Shown here: one piece after another, positions 18,937 to 28,386 of the stretch
How positions within the stretch are numbered: position 1 is the stretch's first letter
How the letters are laid out: every line of letters starts with the position of its first letter
NCBI GenBank assembly: GCA_016722515.1
Contig: JADKJE010000003.1
Coordinates: 62,001-126,000, forward strand
DNA length: 64,000 nt
From: Alphaproteobacteria bacterium
Lineage (GTDB): Bacteria > Pseudomonadota > Alphaproteobacteria > Rickettsiales > JADKJE01
Reading direction: 5' to 3'
Program-made: the position numbers and the translations under genes
Notes under the pieces: model-generated
What the model was told of the DNA's origin: nothing
The model's input: the letters and a program-made list of their open reading frames with translations, nothing else
The model's database searches: none

Positions 18937-20262
18937 TTAGTATCGATAATGATCCGGCTTGAATGGGCCTTGTGGGCTAACGCCGATATACGATGCTTGC
19001 TCCTCAGACAAAGTCGTGAGTTTGACACCTAATTTTTCTAAATGCAGCCATGCAACTTTTTCATCCAGATGTTTAGGAAGCGTGTACACCTTGTTCTCAT
19101 ATTGATGATGATGATTCCAGAGTTCTAATTGAGCCAGTACTTGGTTGGTGAAGGAGGTGCTCATCACAAATGAAGGATGCCCTTTTGCACACCCAAGATT
19201 CACCAAACGGCCTTTTGCCAACAGGATGATTGACTTGCCATCGGCAAAAAAGATACGGTCTACTTGCGGTTTGACTTCTTCCCAGCGCAGGTTCTGCAGG
19301 GATGCCACATCGATTTCGTTATCAAAGTGTCCGATATTGCAGACGATGGCCTGATCTTTCATCGCACGCATATGCTCAAGGGTAATAATGCCAAAGTTTC
19401 CAGTGGCCGTTACAAAAATATCGGCAATAGGAGCGGCATCTTCCATGGTGAGTACTTCATAACCTTCCATCGCTGCCTGTAAGGCGCAGATAGGATCGAT
19501 TTCGGTAATCAATACGCGAGCACCCTGGCCACGCAGCGCTGCTGCACAGCCTTTACCCACGTCGCCATAACCAGCAACAACGCATTTCTTTCCAGCAAGC
19601 ATAATACCGGTAGCGCGTTTAATACCATCAGGCAGGCTTTCGCGGCAACCATATAAATTATCAAATTTAGATTTAGTAACCGAATCATTGACGTTGATTG
19701 CCGGCATGCAAAGCTTGCCTTGTTTGGCCATGTCGTAAAGACGCAACACACCGGTAGTGGTTTCTTCGGAAACGCCTTTAATCTGTTTGGCGATGTCCGG
19801 GTAGTGCTGGTGCACGATCTGGGTTAAATCGCCGCCATCATCCAACAGCATGTTAGGTGTCCAGCCATTGGGGCCGTGGATGGTTTGTTCAATACACCAG
19901 TCATATTCTTCTTCGGTTTCGCCTTTCCACGCAAAAACTGGGATACCCGCAGCGGCAATCGCAGCAGCAGCTTGATCCTGGGTAGAGAAAATATTGCAAG
20001 AACTCCAGCGGATTTCTGCACCGAGGTGAATGAGGGTTTCAATCAGTACGGCTGTTTCAGTTGTCATATGCAGGCAACCCGTAATGCGCGCACCTGCAAG
20101 CGGTTTGCTTTGGGAATATTCGGCACGGAGGGCCATTAAGCCTGGCATTTCTTTTTCGGCGATAGAAATTTCCTTACGTCCCCACTCGGCCAGGGATATA
20201 TCAGCCACTTTATAATCGTGACCAGAGGGGTGTATGTTGATTGCTGTATTCAGGTGTGACAT
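18937..20262 (-). CDS. ahcY: Adenosylhomocysteinase (SAH hydrolase)
   Basis: A 441-residue enzyme that hydrolyses S-adenosylhomocysteine to adenosine and homocysteine in the methyl cycle. The NAD-binding loop GYGDVGKG lies at 231-238, with TGCLHMTTET near 61-70 and the canonical C-terminus KPDHYRY. Family length is normal. I see no SAH riboswitch in the 65 bp before the start. The divergent neighbour at 20328 shares that short promoter region. The palindromic repeat array lies just beyond the stop. Confidence 0.96.
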   Translation of the reverse strand: MSHLNTAINIHPSGHDYKVADISLAEWGRKEISIAEKEMPGLMALRAEYSQSKPLAGARITGCLHMTTETAVLIETLIHLGAEIRWSSCNIFSTQDQAAAAIAAAGIPVFAWKGETEEEYDWCIEQTIHGPNGWTPNMLLDDGGDLTQIVHQHYPDIAKQIKGVSEETTTGVLRLYDMAKQGKLCMPAINVNDSVTKSKFDNLYGCRESLPDGIKRATGIMLAGKKCVVAGYGDVGKGCAAALRGQGARVLITEIDPICALQAAMEGYEVLTMEDAAPIADIFVTATGNFGIITLEHMRAMKDQAIVCNIGHFDNEIDVASLQNLRWEEVKPQVDRIFFADGKSIILLAKGRLVNLGCAKGHPSFVMSTSFTNQVLAQLELWNHHHQYENKVYTLPKHLDEKVAWLHLEKLGVKLTTLSEEQASYIGVSPQGPFKPDHYRY

Positions 20263-20327
20263 AATAGATCCTCTATTTAACGTGAGATTAACAAAGAACC
20301 GATACCATAGCAGCGAATCATCCTTTT

Positions 20328-20768
20328 GTGAAGCCTGTGGAACAACGTTTAAACGATAGATTATCGAATTATTGGAACCGCTTGTGTAAAGACGGGCGTA
20401 TTCCAGCGATTGAAAGCTTCAATTCTGGGGCCATGGCCGATATTTGGCAGCAATGTGCCAAAATATCGGTGACAGAGGCGGGAACGCGAACCTACTATTT
20501 TGAATTTATGGGTGAAAGTTTGGCCAAAGTCCTTGGTAAAAGCATGTCCGGGGAGAGGGTGATTGCCAACATGCTGACCTCACCCAAATTTAAGCTCATC
20601 CACCATCTTGATTCCTTGGTGGCTAAAACACAGCCAACGACCGAAGAAGGCCAATTTGTGAATGAAAAGAGCAAGGTAGTCAAATACCGTTCGATTATTT
20701 TGCCTTTTGGCAAGGATAACGAGCATATCACCCATTTTATCCTTGGGGTGTCCTGGCGGGAGTTTTAG
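20328..20768 (+). CDS. PAS-domain protein (PAS_5 type)
   Basis: A 146-residue single-domain protein. LSNYWNRLCKDGRIPAI and the ending with RSIILPF and FILGVSWREF fit the small PAS_5 family common in Alphaproteobacteria, which includes MopJ-like signalling proteins. No effector domain is attached, so it probably acts through a partner. The only suitable start is GTG. It is divergent from ahcY. Confidence 0.75.
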   Translation: MKPVEQRLNDRLSNYWNRLCKDGRIPAIESFNSGAMADIWQQCAKISVTEAGTRTYYFEFMGESLAKVLGKSMSGERVIANMLTSPKFKLIHHLDSLVAKTQPTTEEGQFVNEKSKVVKYRSIILPFGKDNEHITHFILGVSWREF

Positions 20769-20811
20769 TGGAGTCCCTTATGATGATTCATCACCATATT
20801 GCTTTAGTACA

Positions 20812-20890
20812 ATGAGCAAACGTTTAATTAAATTAAATGCTGTCGTTGCCAAACTGTCGTTAGGAGCATGCTAACTGATTTCCTGAGGTC
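20812..20890 (+). pseudogene. Degenerate duplicate of the 77-residue membrane protein gene
   Basis: From ATGAGCAAACGTTTAATTAA onward, this stretch matches the downstream gene from 21053 (ATGAGCAAATTTTTAATTAA) with scattered substitutions and small deletions. TCGTTGCC, TTAGG, CATG and TAACTGATTT blocks are shared in order. The reading frame is broken and the copy stops short of the second membrane helix. It looks like a decayed tandem duplication. Confidence 0.65.
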
Positions 20891-21040
20891 ATAATGAATT
20901 CTTTTCTAAATGGGCAATGATGAATCCTCTTTAATTTTGGGTTCGTCCACTCTATATTAACCTCAATGTTGGAAAGGAACGTGTGATCACAATGCCTTTT
21001 CTAACGTGTGGTAATATGACATGAAAAAGAGGTTCTCTCG

Positions 21041-21274
21041 ATGAATGAATCCATGAGCAAATTTTTAATTAAATTAGGTGTCGTTGTTGCCTATCTGCCC
21101 TTAGGCATGATCTTAACTGATTTTCTACGGCCCCTATGGCTTTGGGTTGAGGAATCCTTTGGAATTAAGTCGATGGGAACCGAGTATCCTGTTGCGTGGT
21201 GCTATCTGCTTACATATCTGGCGTTAGCCGGCATTTTTTACCTGGTGATTACCCGGTTTAACAAAACAGTCTAA
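21041..21274 (+). CDS. Small two-helix membrane protein
   Basis: A 77-residue protein I do not recognise, with membrane helices at about 8-27 and 51-70 and an aromatic loop (PLWLWVEE) between them. AAGAGG lies 8 nt before the ATG at 21041. A decayed copy of its 5' half sits about 240 bp upstream, and the two copies align best from the second Met (21053). Confidence 0.6.
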   Translation: MNESMSKFLIKLGVVVAYLPLGMILTDFLRPLWLWVEESFGIKSMGTEYPVAWCYLLTYLALAGIFYLVITRFNKTV

Positions 21275-21282
21275 TGCGTTGG

Positions 21283-22110
21283 TTACGGCTGTATTGTGTC
21301 TTCCGGCAGCGCTTTATAGTGCTGAAGGAATTGTTTAACGCAGGTTGCTAAGACACCGATTTCAAAGTCGGTATGATGATAATGATCAAAGAAAACGGCT
21401 TTCTTTGGCTCGTTGGCAACGCCATAGAGTTCTTTACCAAATTTGATGGGGATGGTTTGGTCTTCTGCTCCGTGCATAATCAATAGGGGGGCGTGGACTG
21501 AACGTATTTTGCGGATGGATAAAAATTTATCGCGAAGCAACAGGCTGGTAGGAATAAACGGATAATTTTCGTGGGCTAAATCCAGAATCGAAGAATAGGG
21601 CGCTTCCAGCATAATGGCTTTGACAGGGAATTCAGTAGCCATGTGCACGGCAACGCCGCTTCCTAATGACTCACCATAAATAACAATGTGATCCAAAGGC
21701 AAGGCAAGATTATGGATTAAATAGCGTAAGGCGGCGCGGCCATCTTCATAAAGTCCTTGTTCGGTAGGCGTGCCTTTACTATCGCCATATCCACGGTAAC
21801 TGATAGCCAAGATGCCTAGCCCTAGTTGAGAAAAGGCCCGCAGTTTTTCGGCACGGTCGCCAATATGGCCTTTATTACCGTGAAAATAGACCATCGTTGG
21901 ATACCCGGTTCCTTTGGGAGCAATGTACCAAGCCGTTAATTTTACACTATCGGTGGTTTCCAGTGAAAGCCGTGAAGCACTATCGAGTTTGAAATCATGG
22001 GGGTTCATGATGGCTATTTCAGGGCGGAATACAATGCGTCTCTGGAAAAGAAACATTCCCAGACAGAGCGCACTGTAGGCAATAAGGATGATGGCAATTA
22101 ACTTTATCAT
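21283..22110 (-). CDS. Alpha/beta hydrolase, membrane-anchored (BEM46-like)
   Basis: A 275-residue serine hydrolase. An N-terminal membrane helix (LIAIILIAYSALCLGMF) is followed by a hydrolase fold with YFHGN (oxyanion region), SYRGYGDSKG, the nucleophile elbow GESLGSG, the acid near HGAEDQTIP and the terminal His in DHYHHTDF. It belongs to the BEM46/YqkD-like group of unknown substrate. I start it at ATG 22110, because a longer frame would overlap the YihY gene and its extension lacks family features. Confidence 0.8.
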   Translation of the reverse strand: MIKLIAIILIAYSALCLGMFLFQRRIVFRPEIAIMNPHDFKLDSASRLSLETTDSVKLTAWYIAPKGTGYPTMVYFHGNKGHIGDRAEKLRAFSQLGLGILAISYRGYGDSKGTPTEQGLYEDGRAALRYLIHNLALPLDHIVIYGESLGSGVAVHMATEFPVKAIMLEAPYSSILDLAHENYPFIPTSLLLRDKFLSIRKIRSVHAPLLIMHGAEDQTIPIKFGKELYGVANEPKKAVFFDHYHHTDFEIGVLATCVKQFLQHYKALPEDTIQP

Positions 22111-22156
22111 AGGGTTATTATAAGGGCGATGGCATTTAAGAAAGGTAAATGTATCG

Positions 22157-23062
22157 TTATTTTTTAAGAGAATCTTTATCAAGTTTAGTTGGGGTCTCGT
22201 TTGCGGGAACGAGTTTTTTTTCGTTGGGTGTTATGCCAAACATGCGTTCAAAATGATAATTAAACTCAGCTCCATAAATAAAGATCATATTGACGATATA
22301 GAAAAAAAGCAGCGTAATAATCATACCGCCCAAGCTTCCATAAATAATATTAACCTGATGAAAATGGCTAATATAGAGGGTTAGGATATTCGCCGCTCCC
22401 AACCAACCAATGACCACTAAAAAGGCTCCAGGCAGCACGGTAAGGCTGCGTTGCCTGCAATTGGGAAGCATGTAATAAAGGATAGAAATCCCTATGAATA
22501 AGATAAAACCAGCGACTAGGGTCCGTATGGTAGAGACGGTGAGATCAAACGCATTCGTATGCAGCAATGAATGTATCTTAATCCAAAGGGCCGGAAGGAA
22601 GATAAAGGCAACCATCGCAATGAACAGGGCAACGGTAATAGAGAAAAATTCAATGATGCTGAAAAATCGTCGTAATAGATAATTGGGAGGTGTCCCTACC
22701 CGATATGCGCGATTTAAAATGGTTTTGAGACCTTCTACCGATGACGAGGCCGTCCAGATAGCGCCAACGATAGCAAGGGTGAGTAATCCTTGAGGCGGCC
22801 CAGAAAGTATCTCATGTATTCTAGCCTGTAAAGCCTCTGTAAATTGGGGGGGGATTGTGCCAAAGACATATTCAATAAACAAGTAGGCAAGGCTGGTATC
22901 GCCGATGGCCCCTAAAACAGAAACGAAGAAAACCAGAAAAGGAAAAAAGGATAACAGGGCCAGAAACGAAAGATACCCTGAATGCTCGACCCCATCATGC
23001 AGAATTAAGTCGCGCGCGGCCTTATAAAAACAGCTCAAAAATTGTGTGGTAGACCATGCCAT
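22157..23062 (-). CDS. YihY/BrkB family inner-membrane protein
   Basis: A 301-residue protein with about six membrane helices. The family signature is clear: SGYLSFLALLSFFPFLVF near the N-terminus, then a region with ALQARIHEIL, WTASSSVEGLKTILNRAY near 105-122 and LPNCR. Despite the old label ribonuclease BN, the family function is unknown. The hydrolase gene follows on the same strand after about 46 bp. Confidence 0.88.
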   Translation of the reverse strand: MAWSTTQFLSCFYKAARDLILHDGVEHSGYLSFLALLSFFPFLVFFVSVLGAIGDTSLAYLFIEYVFGTIPPQFTEALQARIHEILSGPPQGLLTLAIVGAIWTASSSVEGLKTILNRAYRVGTPPNYLLRRFFSIIEFFSITVALFIAMVAFIFLPALWIKIHSLLHTNAFDLTVSTIRTLVAGFILFIGISILYYMLPNCRQRSLTVLPGAFLVVIGWLGAANILTLYISHFHQVNIIYGSLGGMIITLLFFYIVNMIFIYGAEFNYHFERMFGITPNEKKLVPANETPTKLDKDSLKK

Positions 23063-23190
23063 GATTTTTCGTTCCCAATTATCCGTATTAACCTAACCGA
23101 TATCAAATTATTTTTCAATGCGGTATAGGATTGTTTTGCCTCGTAAAATCTGGTTAAATGGTGGGCACGAACGTTTAGGAGCTTGAATCT

Positions 23191-24387
23191 ATGCATGATG
23201 AGACACGTCTGGTCCATACAGGGCGAAATCCTCTCAAACAACAAGGCGCCGTTAATCCACCTATCGTCAGGGCATCAACGGTTGTGTTTCCTAGCCTGAA
23301 TGATTATGAAAAAGGTGGGAAAGGTGAGGCTTTTTACCCAGTCCTCAGTGATGCAAAGGGGATGGATCATAGCTATGGTATTACTGGAACCTCCACTGTC
23401 TTTGCCGCCGCTACAGCCGTTGCAGAAGCAGAAGGAGGAAAATATGGGTTGTTAACCCCTTCTGGATTGTCTGCCGTTACGTTGGCGTTGCTGTCGTTTT
23501 TAAGTGCAGGGGACCATGTCTTGATAACCGATGCGGTCTATGGGCCAACCCGCCGTTTTAGTAAACAGACCCTGCAAAGGTTGGGGGTTGAAACAACCTA
23601 TTATGATCCATTGATCGGGGAAGGCATTAGAGACCTTATCAAGCCAAATACTAAAGTGATTTTCTTAGAAAGTCCTGGTTCGCTGAGCTTTGAAGTACAG
23701 GATATTCCGGCAATCGTTGCCATTGCCAAAGAAAAAAATATCATAACAATGATCGATAATTCGTGGGCGAGCCCACTTTATTATAAACCTTTCAGCCATG
23801 GTATTGATGTTTCTATCCAGGCTTTAACAAAATATGTAGGAGGACATTCAGATCTCTTGGCTGGCAGTATTACCACGCTAGAGGAAAAGCATTTCCAAAC
23901 ACTCTATGCAACCTATAGAAGTACAGGAATGGCTATTAGTCCGGCGGATTGCTACTTGATTCAACGTGGCATACGGACATTAGCGGTACGTTTGGAGAAA
24001 CATTTTCAATCAGCACAGCTTGTTGCCAACTGGCTAGCCAATCACCCTAACGTCGAGCAAGTGTGGTATCCTCCGCATCCATCGCACCCGCAACATGCGA
24101 TTTGGAAAAGGGATTTTCTGGGGGGATCAGGTCTGATTGGCTTTGTTCTGAAGGAAAAGCACAGCCACGAGTCGGTTTCGCAGATGGTTGATCCGATGAA
24201 ATACTTTGCCATCGGTGCATCCTGGGGGGGGTATGAAAGCCTCATTTTGGATATTGATATTCAGTCGGCAAGGAGTGTGACTTCTTCGCGTTTTAAAGAA
24301 ATCGGAACCTACCTCCGCATTCATGTTGGATTGGAGCATCCTGATGATTTAATAAGTGACCTAAAGGCCGGATTTGCCAGGCTTTAG
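23191..24387 (+). CDS. metC: Cystathionine beta-lyase MetC
   Basis: A 398-residue PLP-dependent Cys/Met-metabolism enzyme that splits cystathionine to homocysteine, pyruvate and ammonia. The PLP lysine is Lys214 in ALTKYVGGHSD, with MIDNSWASP upstream and the Tyr-rich SYGITGTSTV substrate loop. The ending SWGGYESL fits the beta-lyase subgroup. A plausible promoter upstream is TTGTTT, 17 bp, TTAAAT (about 23131-23160). Homocysteine made here and by ahcY would feed methionine synthesis. Confidence 0.92.
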   Translation: MHDETRLVHTGRNPLKQQGAVNPPIVRASTVVFPSLNDYEKGGKGEAFYPVLSDAKGMDHSYGITGTSTVFAAATAVAEAEGGKYGLLTPSGLSAVTLALLSFLSAGDHVLITDAVYGPTRRFSKQTLQRLGVETTYYDPLIGEGIRDLIKPNTKVIFLESPGSLSFEVQDIPAIVAIAKEKNIITMIDNSWASPLYYKPFSHGIDVSIQALTKYVGGHSDLLAGSITTLEEKHFQTLYATYRSTGMAISPADCYLIQRGIRTLAVRLEKHFQSAQLVANWLANHPNVEQVWYPPHPSHPQHAIWKRDFLGGSGLIGFVLKEKHSHESVSQMVDPMKYFAIGASWGGYESLILDIDIQSARSVTSSRFKEIGTYLRIHVGLEHPDDLISDLKAGFARL

Positions 24388-24438
24388 GCATATATTGAAA
24401 AAACAATTAAAAATTCACGGTGGGGTAGAAATAAGGTA

Positions 24439-24466
24439 TTGATTTTATTTTTTTATCGGATAATAT
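24439..24466 (+). promoter_or_regulatory. Sigma-70-like promoter of the Ala/Pro-rich lipoprotein
   Basis: TTGATT at 24439 and TAATAT at 24461 are separated by 16 bp within an A+T-rich intergenic stretch, about 80 bp before the lipoprotein start. Confidence 0.5.
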
Positions 24467-24544
24467 CAGACTTAAGATTTAATCTACGGCCGCGTAGGCT
24501 GGTGGTGAAAGTCTTGTTTTAAAAGGTAATATAAGGATATACTT

Positions 24545-24832
24545 ATGAAAAAAGTACTCGTTGCATTGACCGTATTGCTCTCTTTGGCGGCTTGTGGTCA
24601 GTCTGAAAATAGCCAAAACTCTGAACAACCAGCACAAGAGCAAGCTGCTCCTGCTGCTGAGCAACAAGCTCCTGCTGCAGAACAGCAAGCTGCTCCTGCT
24701 GCTCAGCCTGCTGCTGAACAACCTGCTGCCGCTGCGCAAGCTCCTGCTGGTGAACAACCAGCTGCTGCTCCAGCTCCAGCTGGCGAACAGCCTGCTGCTG
24801 CTCCAGCTGCACCTGCTGAAGCTGCTCACTAA
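24545..24832 (+). CDS. Ala/Pro/Gln-rich low-complexity lipoprotein
   Basis: A 95-residue protein. The first 17 residues form a lipoprotein signal with lipobox LAAC (Cys17). The remainder is made of imperfect repeats of PAAEQQA and APAGEQPAA, with no fold expected. AAGGA precedes the ATG. It is a monocistronic unit with its own promoter and a strong terminator, which suggests high expression, perhaps as a periplasmic spacer or envelope lipoprotein. Antisense frames through the repeats are composition artefacts. Confidence 0.8.
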   Translation: MKKVLVALTVLLSLAACGQSENSQNSEQPAQEQAAPAAEQQAPAAEQQAAPAAQPAAEQPAAAAQAPAGEQPAAAPAPAGEQPAAAPAAPAEAAH

Positions 24833-24854
24833 TCTGAGCTGTTTTACAGAAATT

Positions 24855-24885
24855 AAAAGGGCTAGCTTCGCTAGCCCTTTTTTTT
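24855..24885 (+). terminator. Strong intrinsic terminator after the lipoprotein gene
   Basis: AAGGGCTAGC and GCTAGCCCTT form a perfect stem with a TTC loop, followed by a run of eight or more T. Confidence 0.95.
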
Positions 24886-24928
24886 ATTGGTGCTTGCTTC
24901 CTTTGATAAAATGTCCTAAAAAAAAGAC

Positions 24929-26128
24929 ATGTATACACGCAAACCCATCATTGTTATCGGAGCCGGTTTAAGCGGATTAGCTGTTGCTGCTGCTATGGCA
25001 GCCTTGCGACTACCAATTGTGATTCTTGAAAAACAAGATGAAGCATCATACCGTAAACCCTTTCAGGATGGACGCTCACTTGCGGTTTCGCTTGGATCAT
25101 CGCAGTGGCTTGAATCATGGGGCGTATGGGGAAATGTGTTTGAAGATGCCCAACCCATCTTGGATATTCGCGTTGTTGATAAATCATCCCCCCAATCCAT
25201 CCATTTTGAAAATAGTAAACAAGGGTTACCGATGGGATATATATGTCCTATCGATTCGATTAAGGAAGGCTTGCTTAAACAACTAGCCACCTATCCCTGG
25301 GTAACTTTCCAATTTAATACGACCATTCTCAAACTGGATAATCAACGGTCGGAAGTTAGCGTGACATTGGAAGACGGTAATACGATTGGTGGAGAATTAG
25401 CAGTCCTGGCTGATGGAAGGCTATCGCAGTTCAGGGAGGCGTTGGGTATTAAATCGATTGTGGTACCGTATCGACAATCGGCACTTAGCTTTACGATATC
25501 ACACGAAATGGCTCATGGTGGTTTGGCTTTAGAACGTTTTCTACCCGATGGCCCCTTTGCTGTTTTACCAATGAAAGGAGATTATCTATCTTCAATTGTT
25601 TTTACATTACCAGAGGCAGTGGCTCCGCTCTATCTGACTATGCCAGAAGCCGAGTTTAATACAGTATTACAGGAAAGGGTAGGGGATTATTTAGGCAAAG
25701 TATCGTTGCATAGTAAGCGTTTTTCCTATCCTTTGCGACTGGCGTATGCAAGCTGCTTTTATAGTAACCGTGTGGCGTTGATCGGTGATGCTGCTCATGG
25801 AGTTCATCCACTGGCAGGGCAGGGATTTAATTTAGGTATCCGTGATATAGCCTGTTTAGTTAAGCAAATAAATAAAGCGCAATTGGTTGGCTTAAGTATT
25901 GCCAATGATAAAGTGCTGAGAGATTATCACCGATTGAGGCAAGGTGATAGTTTGGCGATGACGCTGGCAACGGATGCAATCAACCGCCTATTTTCAAATA
26001 ATCATTTGCCGCTATCCTTGCTGAGAAGAATGGGTTTAAGTGCGGTTAATCGAATTGATCCGCTCAAAGATTATTTCATGCGGCATGCGATGGGAGTGAC
26101 CAGTTTTTTGCAGCCTGAAGAGGTGTAA
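24929..26128 (+). CDS. UbiH/UbiF/Coq6-type FAD monooxygenase
   Basis: A 399-residue flavoprotein hydroxylase. The dinucleotide-binding GAGLSGLAVA is near residue 12, the central DG motif is at VLADGRLS, and the FAD-binding GDAAHGVHPLAGQGFNLG is near the C-terminal third, matching ubiquinone-ring hydroxylases. It probably hydroxylates a polyprenylated ring in ubiquinone synthesis. The exact ring position (UbiH, UbiF or UbiL) cannot be read from sequence alone. Confidence 0.85.
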   Translation: MYTRKPIIVIGAGLSGLAVAAAMAALRLPIVILEKQDEASYRKPFQDGRSLAVSLGSSQWLESWGVWGNVFEDAQPILDIRVVDKSSPQSIHFENSKQGLPMGYICPIDSIKEGLLKQLATYPWVTFQFNTTILKLDNQRSEVSVTLEDGNTIGGELAVLADGRLSQFREALGIKSIVVPYRQSALSFTISHEMAHGGLALERFLPDGPFAVLPMKGDYLSSIVFTLPEAVAPLYLTMPEAEFNTVLQERVGDYLGKVSLHSKRFSYPLRLAYASCFYSNRVALIGDAAHGVHPLAGQGFNLGIRDIACLVKQINKAQLVGLSIANDKVLRDYHRLRQGDSLAMTLATDAINRLFSNNHLPLSLLRRMGLSAVNRIDPLKDYFMRHAMGVTSFLQPEEV

Positions 26129-26160
26129 GAGACAACGTGTTATGTGAACGCAATCAGCGG

Positions 26161-26409
26161 TTACTCGTAACAAGCAATGATAATCACCAAAAACCCAAGC
26201 GTACATAATACTTGAATTAATAACGATCCAGCTGACACAAGTCCAATGAACATCAAGCCGCTGGTGATCAAGCAAGCCACTCCTGGTGACATAAACCACA
26301 CCCGGAACGTTTGGATGACAAGGCCAAGAAACACCAGTAACGTTCCACAAAACGCCCATGCATAGGCAGGATGCTTATAAAAGAAATTAAGAAACAGTGA
26401 AACGTCCAT
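26161..26409 (-). CDS. Small three-helix membrane protein
   Basis: An 82-residue, almost wholly hydrophobic protein with about three membrane helices, not recognised. It lies 24 bp downstream of the cytochrome c gene on the same strand and may share its transcript. Confidence 0.5.
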   Translation of the reverse strand: MDVSLFLNFFYKHPAYAWAFCGTLLVFLGLVIQTFRVWFMSPGVACLITSGLMFIGLVSAGSLLIQVLCTLGFLVIIIACYE

Positions 26410-26433
26410 AAAGAGTGAATGGATCCTTAAAAG

Positions 26434-26985
26434 TTATTTTAGTGTCTCCAAATAACGGATAACCGCGGCCCTATCTTCTGCTTTGCTGAGTCCAGCAAAA
26501 CTCATTTTGGTCCCTTTGATATAATCCTGTGGTTTCGTTAAGAAAGTATTTAAACTTGCTGAATCCCAGGAAGCTGTACCGGTAAATCCTTTCATTGCAT
26601 CCGAATAAGGGAAGCCATCGTGGGCACCAGGTTTTCTGCCGACAATACCCCAGAGGGCTGGGCCGACCTTGTTAGGTCCGTCTTTATCGAATGAATGGCA
26701 CGACGTGCATTTTTTGGAAATCGCTTCACCTTTTTTAGGATCGGCACTAGCAAGAACTTGCTCAAAAGGAACCTCAGGTTCTGCGCTTTTGGCAGCACCA
26801 GAGCTAGCATTATTTTCAACGGCGATTTGGAAACCTCGCTTGGCTTCCGTATGCGTAGCGCTTTCTGCGCTTTCGCCGCCTTCATCTTTAAAATAAAGTG
26901 CCTCAGCTACGGTACCGCATACCAGCATAACCAATCCAGTTACCAAAATAGCAGCGGCTATTTTATTGAATTCAATTCCTTTCAT
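26434..26985 (-). CDS. Membrane-anchored cytochrome c (CycM-like)
   Basis: A 183-residue class I cytochrome c with an uncleaved N-terminal helix (about 8-31), a Glu/Ala-rich linker and one heme domain. CTSCH at 93-97 binds heme and Met161 in GTKMSFAG is the likely axial ligand. Membrane-anchored cytochromes of this type carry electrons from the bc1 complex to terminal oxidase in Alphaproteobacteria. The ATG at 26985 is preceded by GAGGATAGG, so it is preferred over a start five residues upstream. The 324 bp beyond, up to 27324, hold no gene I can support. Confidence 0.9.
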   Translation of the reverse strand: MKGIEFNKIAAAILVTGLVMLVCGTVAEALYFKDEGGESAESATHTEAKRGFQIAVENNASSGAAKSAEPEVPFEQVLASADPKKGEAISKKCTSCHSFDKDGPNKVGPALWGIVGRKPGAHDGFPYSDAMKGFTGTASWDSASLNTFLTKPQDYIKGTKMSFAGLSKAEDRAAVIRYLETLK

Positions 26986-27324
26986 GAGACCTATCCTCAA
27001 TATTAAAACAAACGTTGATAATTGTTTATAACATGGCTAGCAGAAAGTCTGCAAGCCTAAATATAAAAAATCATGGGAAATACACTTATGTATAAAACAG
27101 ATTGCCTCGGTAAAATGCCGTCATTTGAGTGAGGATATGTGGCGGATATACACCACTTAAGCAAAAGATGTTCGAGGTGGCGAGAAGTGCTTGTCAAGAT
27201 TACGTGAAGATGATAGATTGAGTGGAAGGTTTTGAGTGTGTGCGCTCGCCGTAAGATTTGCGACTCGGGGTTACATTAAGCATGTTATAGTGTAATTCCA
27301 GGGTATTTAATATCGGAGATTCAT

Positions 27325-28329
27325 ATGAAGTCGTTGTTGCGTAAGGTATTGCTATCTGTAGCCTCCTTAATCGTTTCGGTCATGAGTTTTAGTGCGGATG
27401 CACAACAGGAACAAAGTGATTCCTCAAAAGAGCGACGTTATGTAACCATTGGAACCGGTGGTATATCAGGGGTTTATTATCCTACGGGTGGTGCCATTTG
27501 CCGTCTGGTTAACCGTGGTCGGGCGAAAGTGCACGGTATCCGTTGCTCTGTTGAATCAACCGGCGGTTCTATTTATAACATTAATGCATTACGCACAGGT
27601 GAGCTCGACATCGCCTTGACCCAGTCAGATTGGCAATATCATGCCTATAATGGTACAAGTTTCTTTAGCCCGCAAGGACCGGACCGTAATTTGCGCGCAT
27701 TATTTTCACTTCATACCGAGGCGTTTACCATTGTGGTTAGAAATGATTCTGGTATCAAAAAATTAGAAGATCTTAAAAATAAACGGGTTAACGTCGGTAA
27801 TCCAGGTTCGGGTACCCGTGCGACCATGCAAGAACTAATGAAGTATCTTGGTTGGACGATGAAAGATTTCAAACTGGCTTCTGAGCTTCGTGCGTCAGAG
27901 CAGCCTCACGCTTTATGCGATAATAAAATCGATGTGATGATTTACAGTGCGGGTCATCCAAATGGTGCAGTACAGGAAGTCTCTAAATTATGTAACGTAA
28001 GGTTGATCAATGTTGAAGGACCTGCGGTGGATAAAATGATCAAAGATTCTCCGTTCTACGCGATGACCACCGTTCCAGGAGGCATGTATGCGGGAACACC
28101 GAATGATATTCGTACCTTTGGTATCAAAGCAACGATTATCACCTCTGCAAAAGTAAGTGATGATGTTATTTATAATGTCGTCAAAGCCGTCTTTGATAAC
28201 TTTGACGATTTCAAAAAGCTTCACCCGGTTTTTGCTAACCTCGATAAGAAGCGTTTGATTAAAGAAGGCAACACGGCTCCTTTGCATAATGGCGCTATCC
28301 GCTACTTCAAAGAAAAGAAATTGATGTAA
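27325..28329 (+). CDS. TAXI-family TRAP transporter solute receptor
   Basis: A 334-residue periplasmic binding protein with an N-terminal signal peptide (about 1-26, ending SADA). The TAXI signature is clear: VTIGTGGISGVYYPTGGAIC, ELDIALTQSDW, NVGNPGSGTRATMQ. TAXI receptors deliver substrates (often dicarboxylates or glutamate) to a fused TRAP permease, which follows 57 bp downstream. The substrate here is not known. Confidence 0.92.
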   Translation: MKSLLRKVLLSVASLIVSVMSFSADAQQEQSDSSKERRYVTIGTGGISGVYYPTGGAICRLVNRGRAKVHGIRCSVESTGGSIYNINALRTGELDIALTQSDWQYHAYNGTSFFSPQGPDRNLRALFSLHTEAFTIVVRNDSGIKKLEDLKNKRVNVGNPGSGTRATMQELMKYLGWTMKDFKLASELRASEQPHALCDNKIDVMIYSAGHPNGAVQEVSKLCNVRLINVEGPAVDKMIKDSPFYAMTTVPGGMYAGTPNDIRTFGIKATIITSAKVSDDVIYNVVKAVFDNFDDFKKLHPVFANLDKKRLIKEGNTAPLHNGAIRYFKEKKLM

Positions 28330-28386
28330 TGACATCGCACGCCTAATAGCTCTGCCTTTATTCCTTGATTTTAAAAGGTTTTTTCT

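Noticed and set aside
20263..20327. SAH riboswitch before ahcY
   Set aside because: The gap is only 65 bp and shows no conserved pseudoknot-like GC-rich core.
24479..24938. Minus-strand Ser/Arg- and Gln/Leu-rich frames of 116 and 131 codons
   Set aside because: They are shadows of the Ala/Pro/Gln repeats of the lipoprotein and consist of repeat-derived low complexity.
27001..27324. Small gene or regulatory RNA before the TAXI receptor
   Set aside because: Only very short frames exist and no stable conserved structure was evident by eye.
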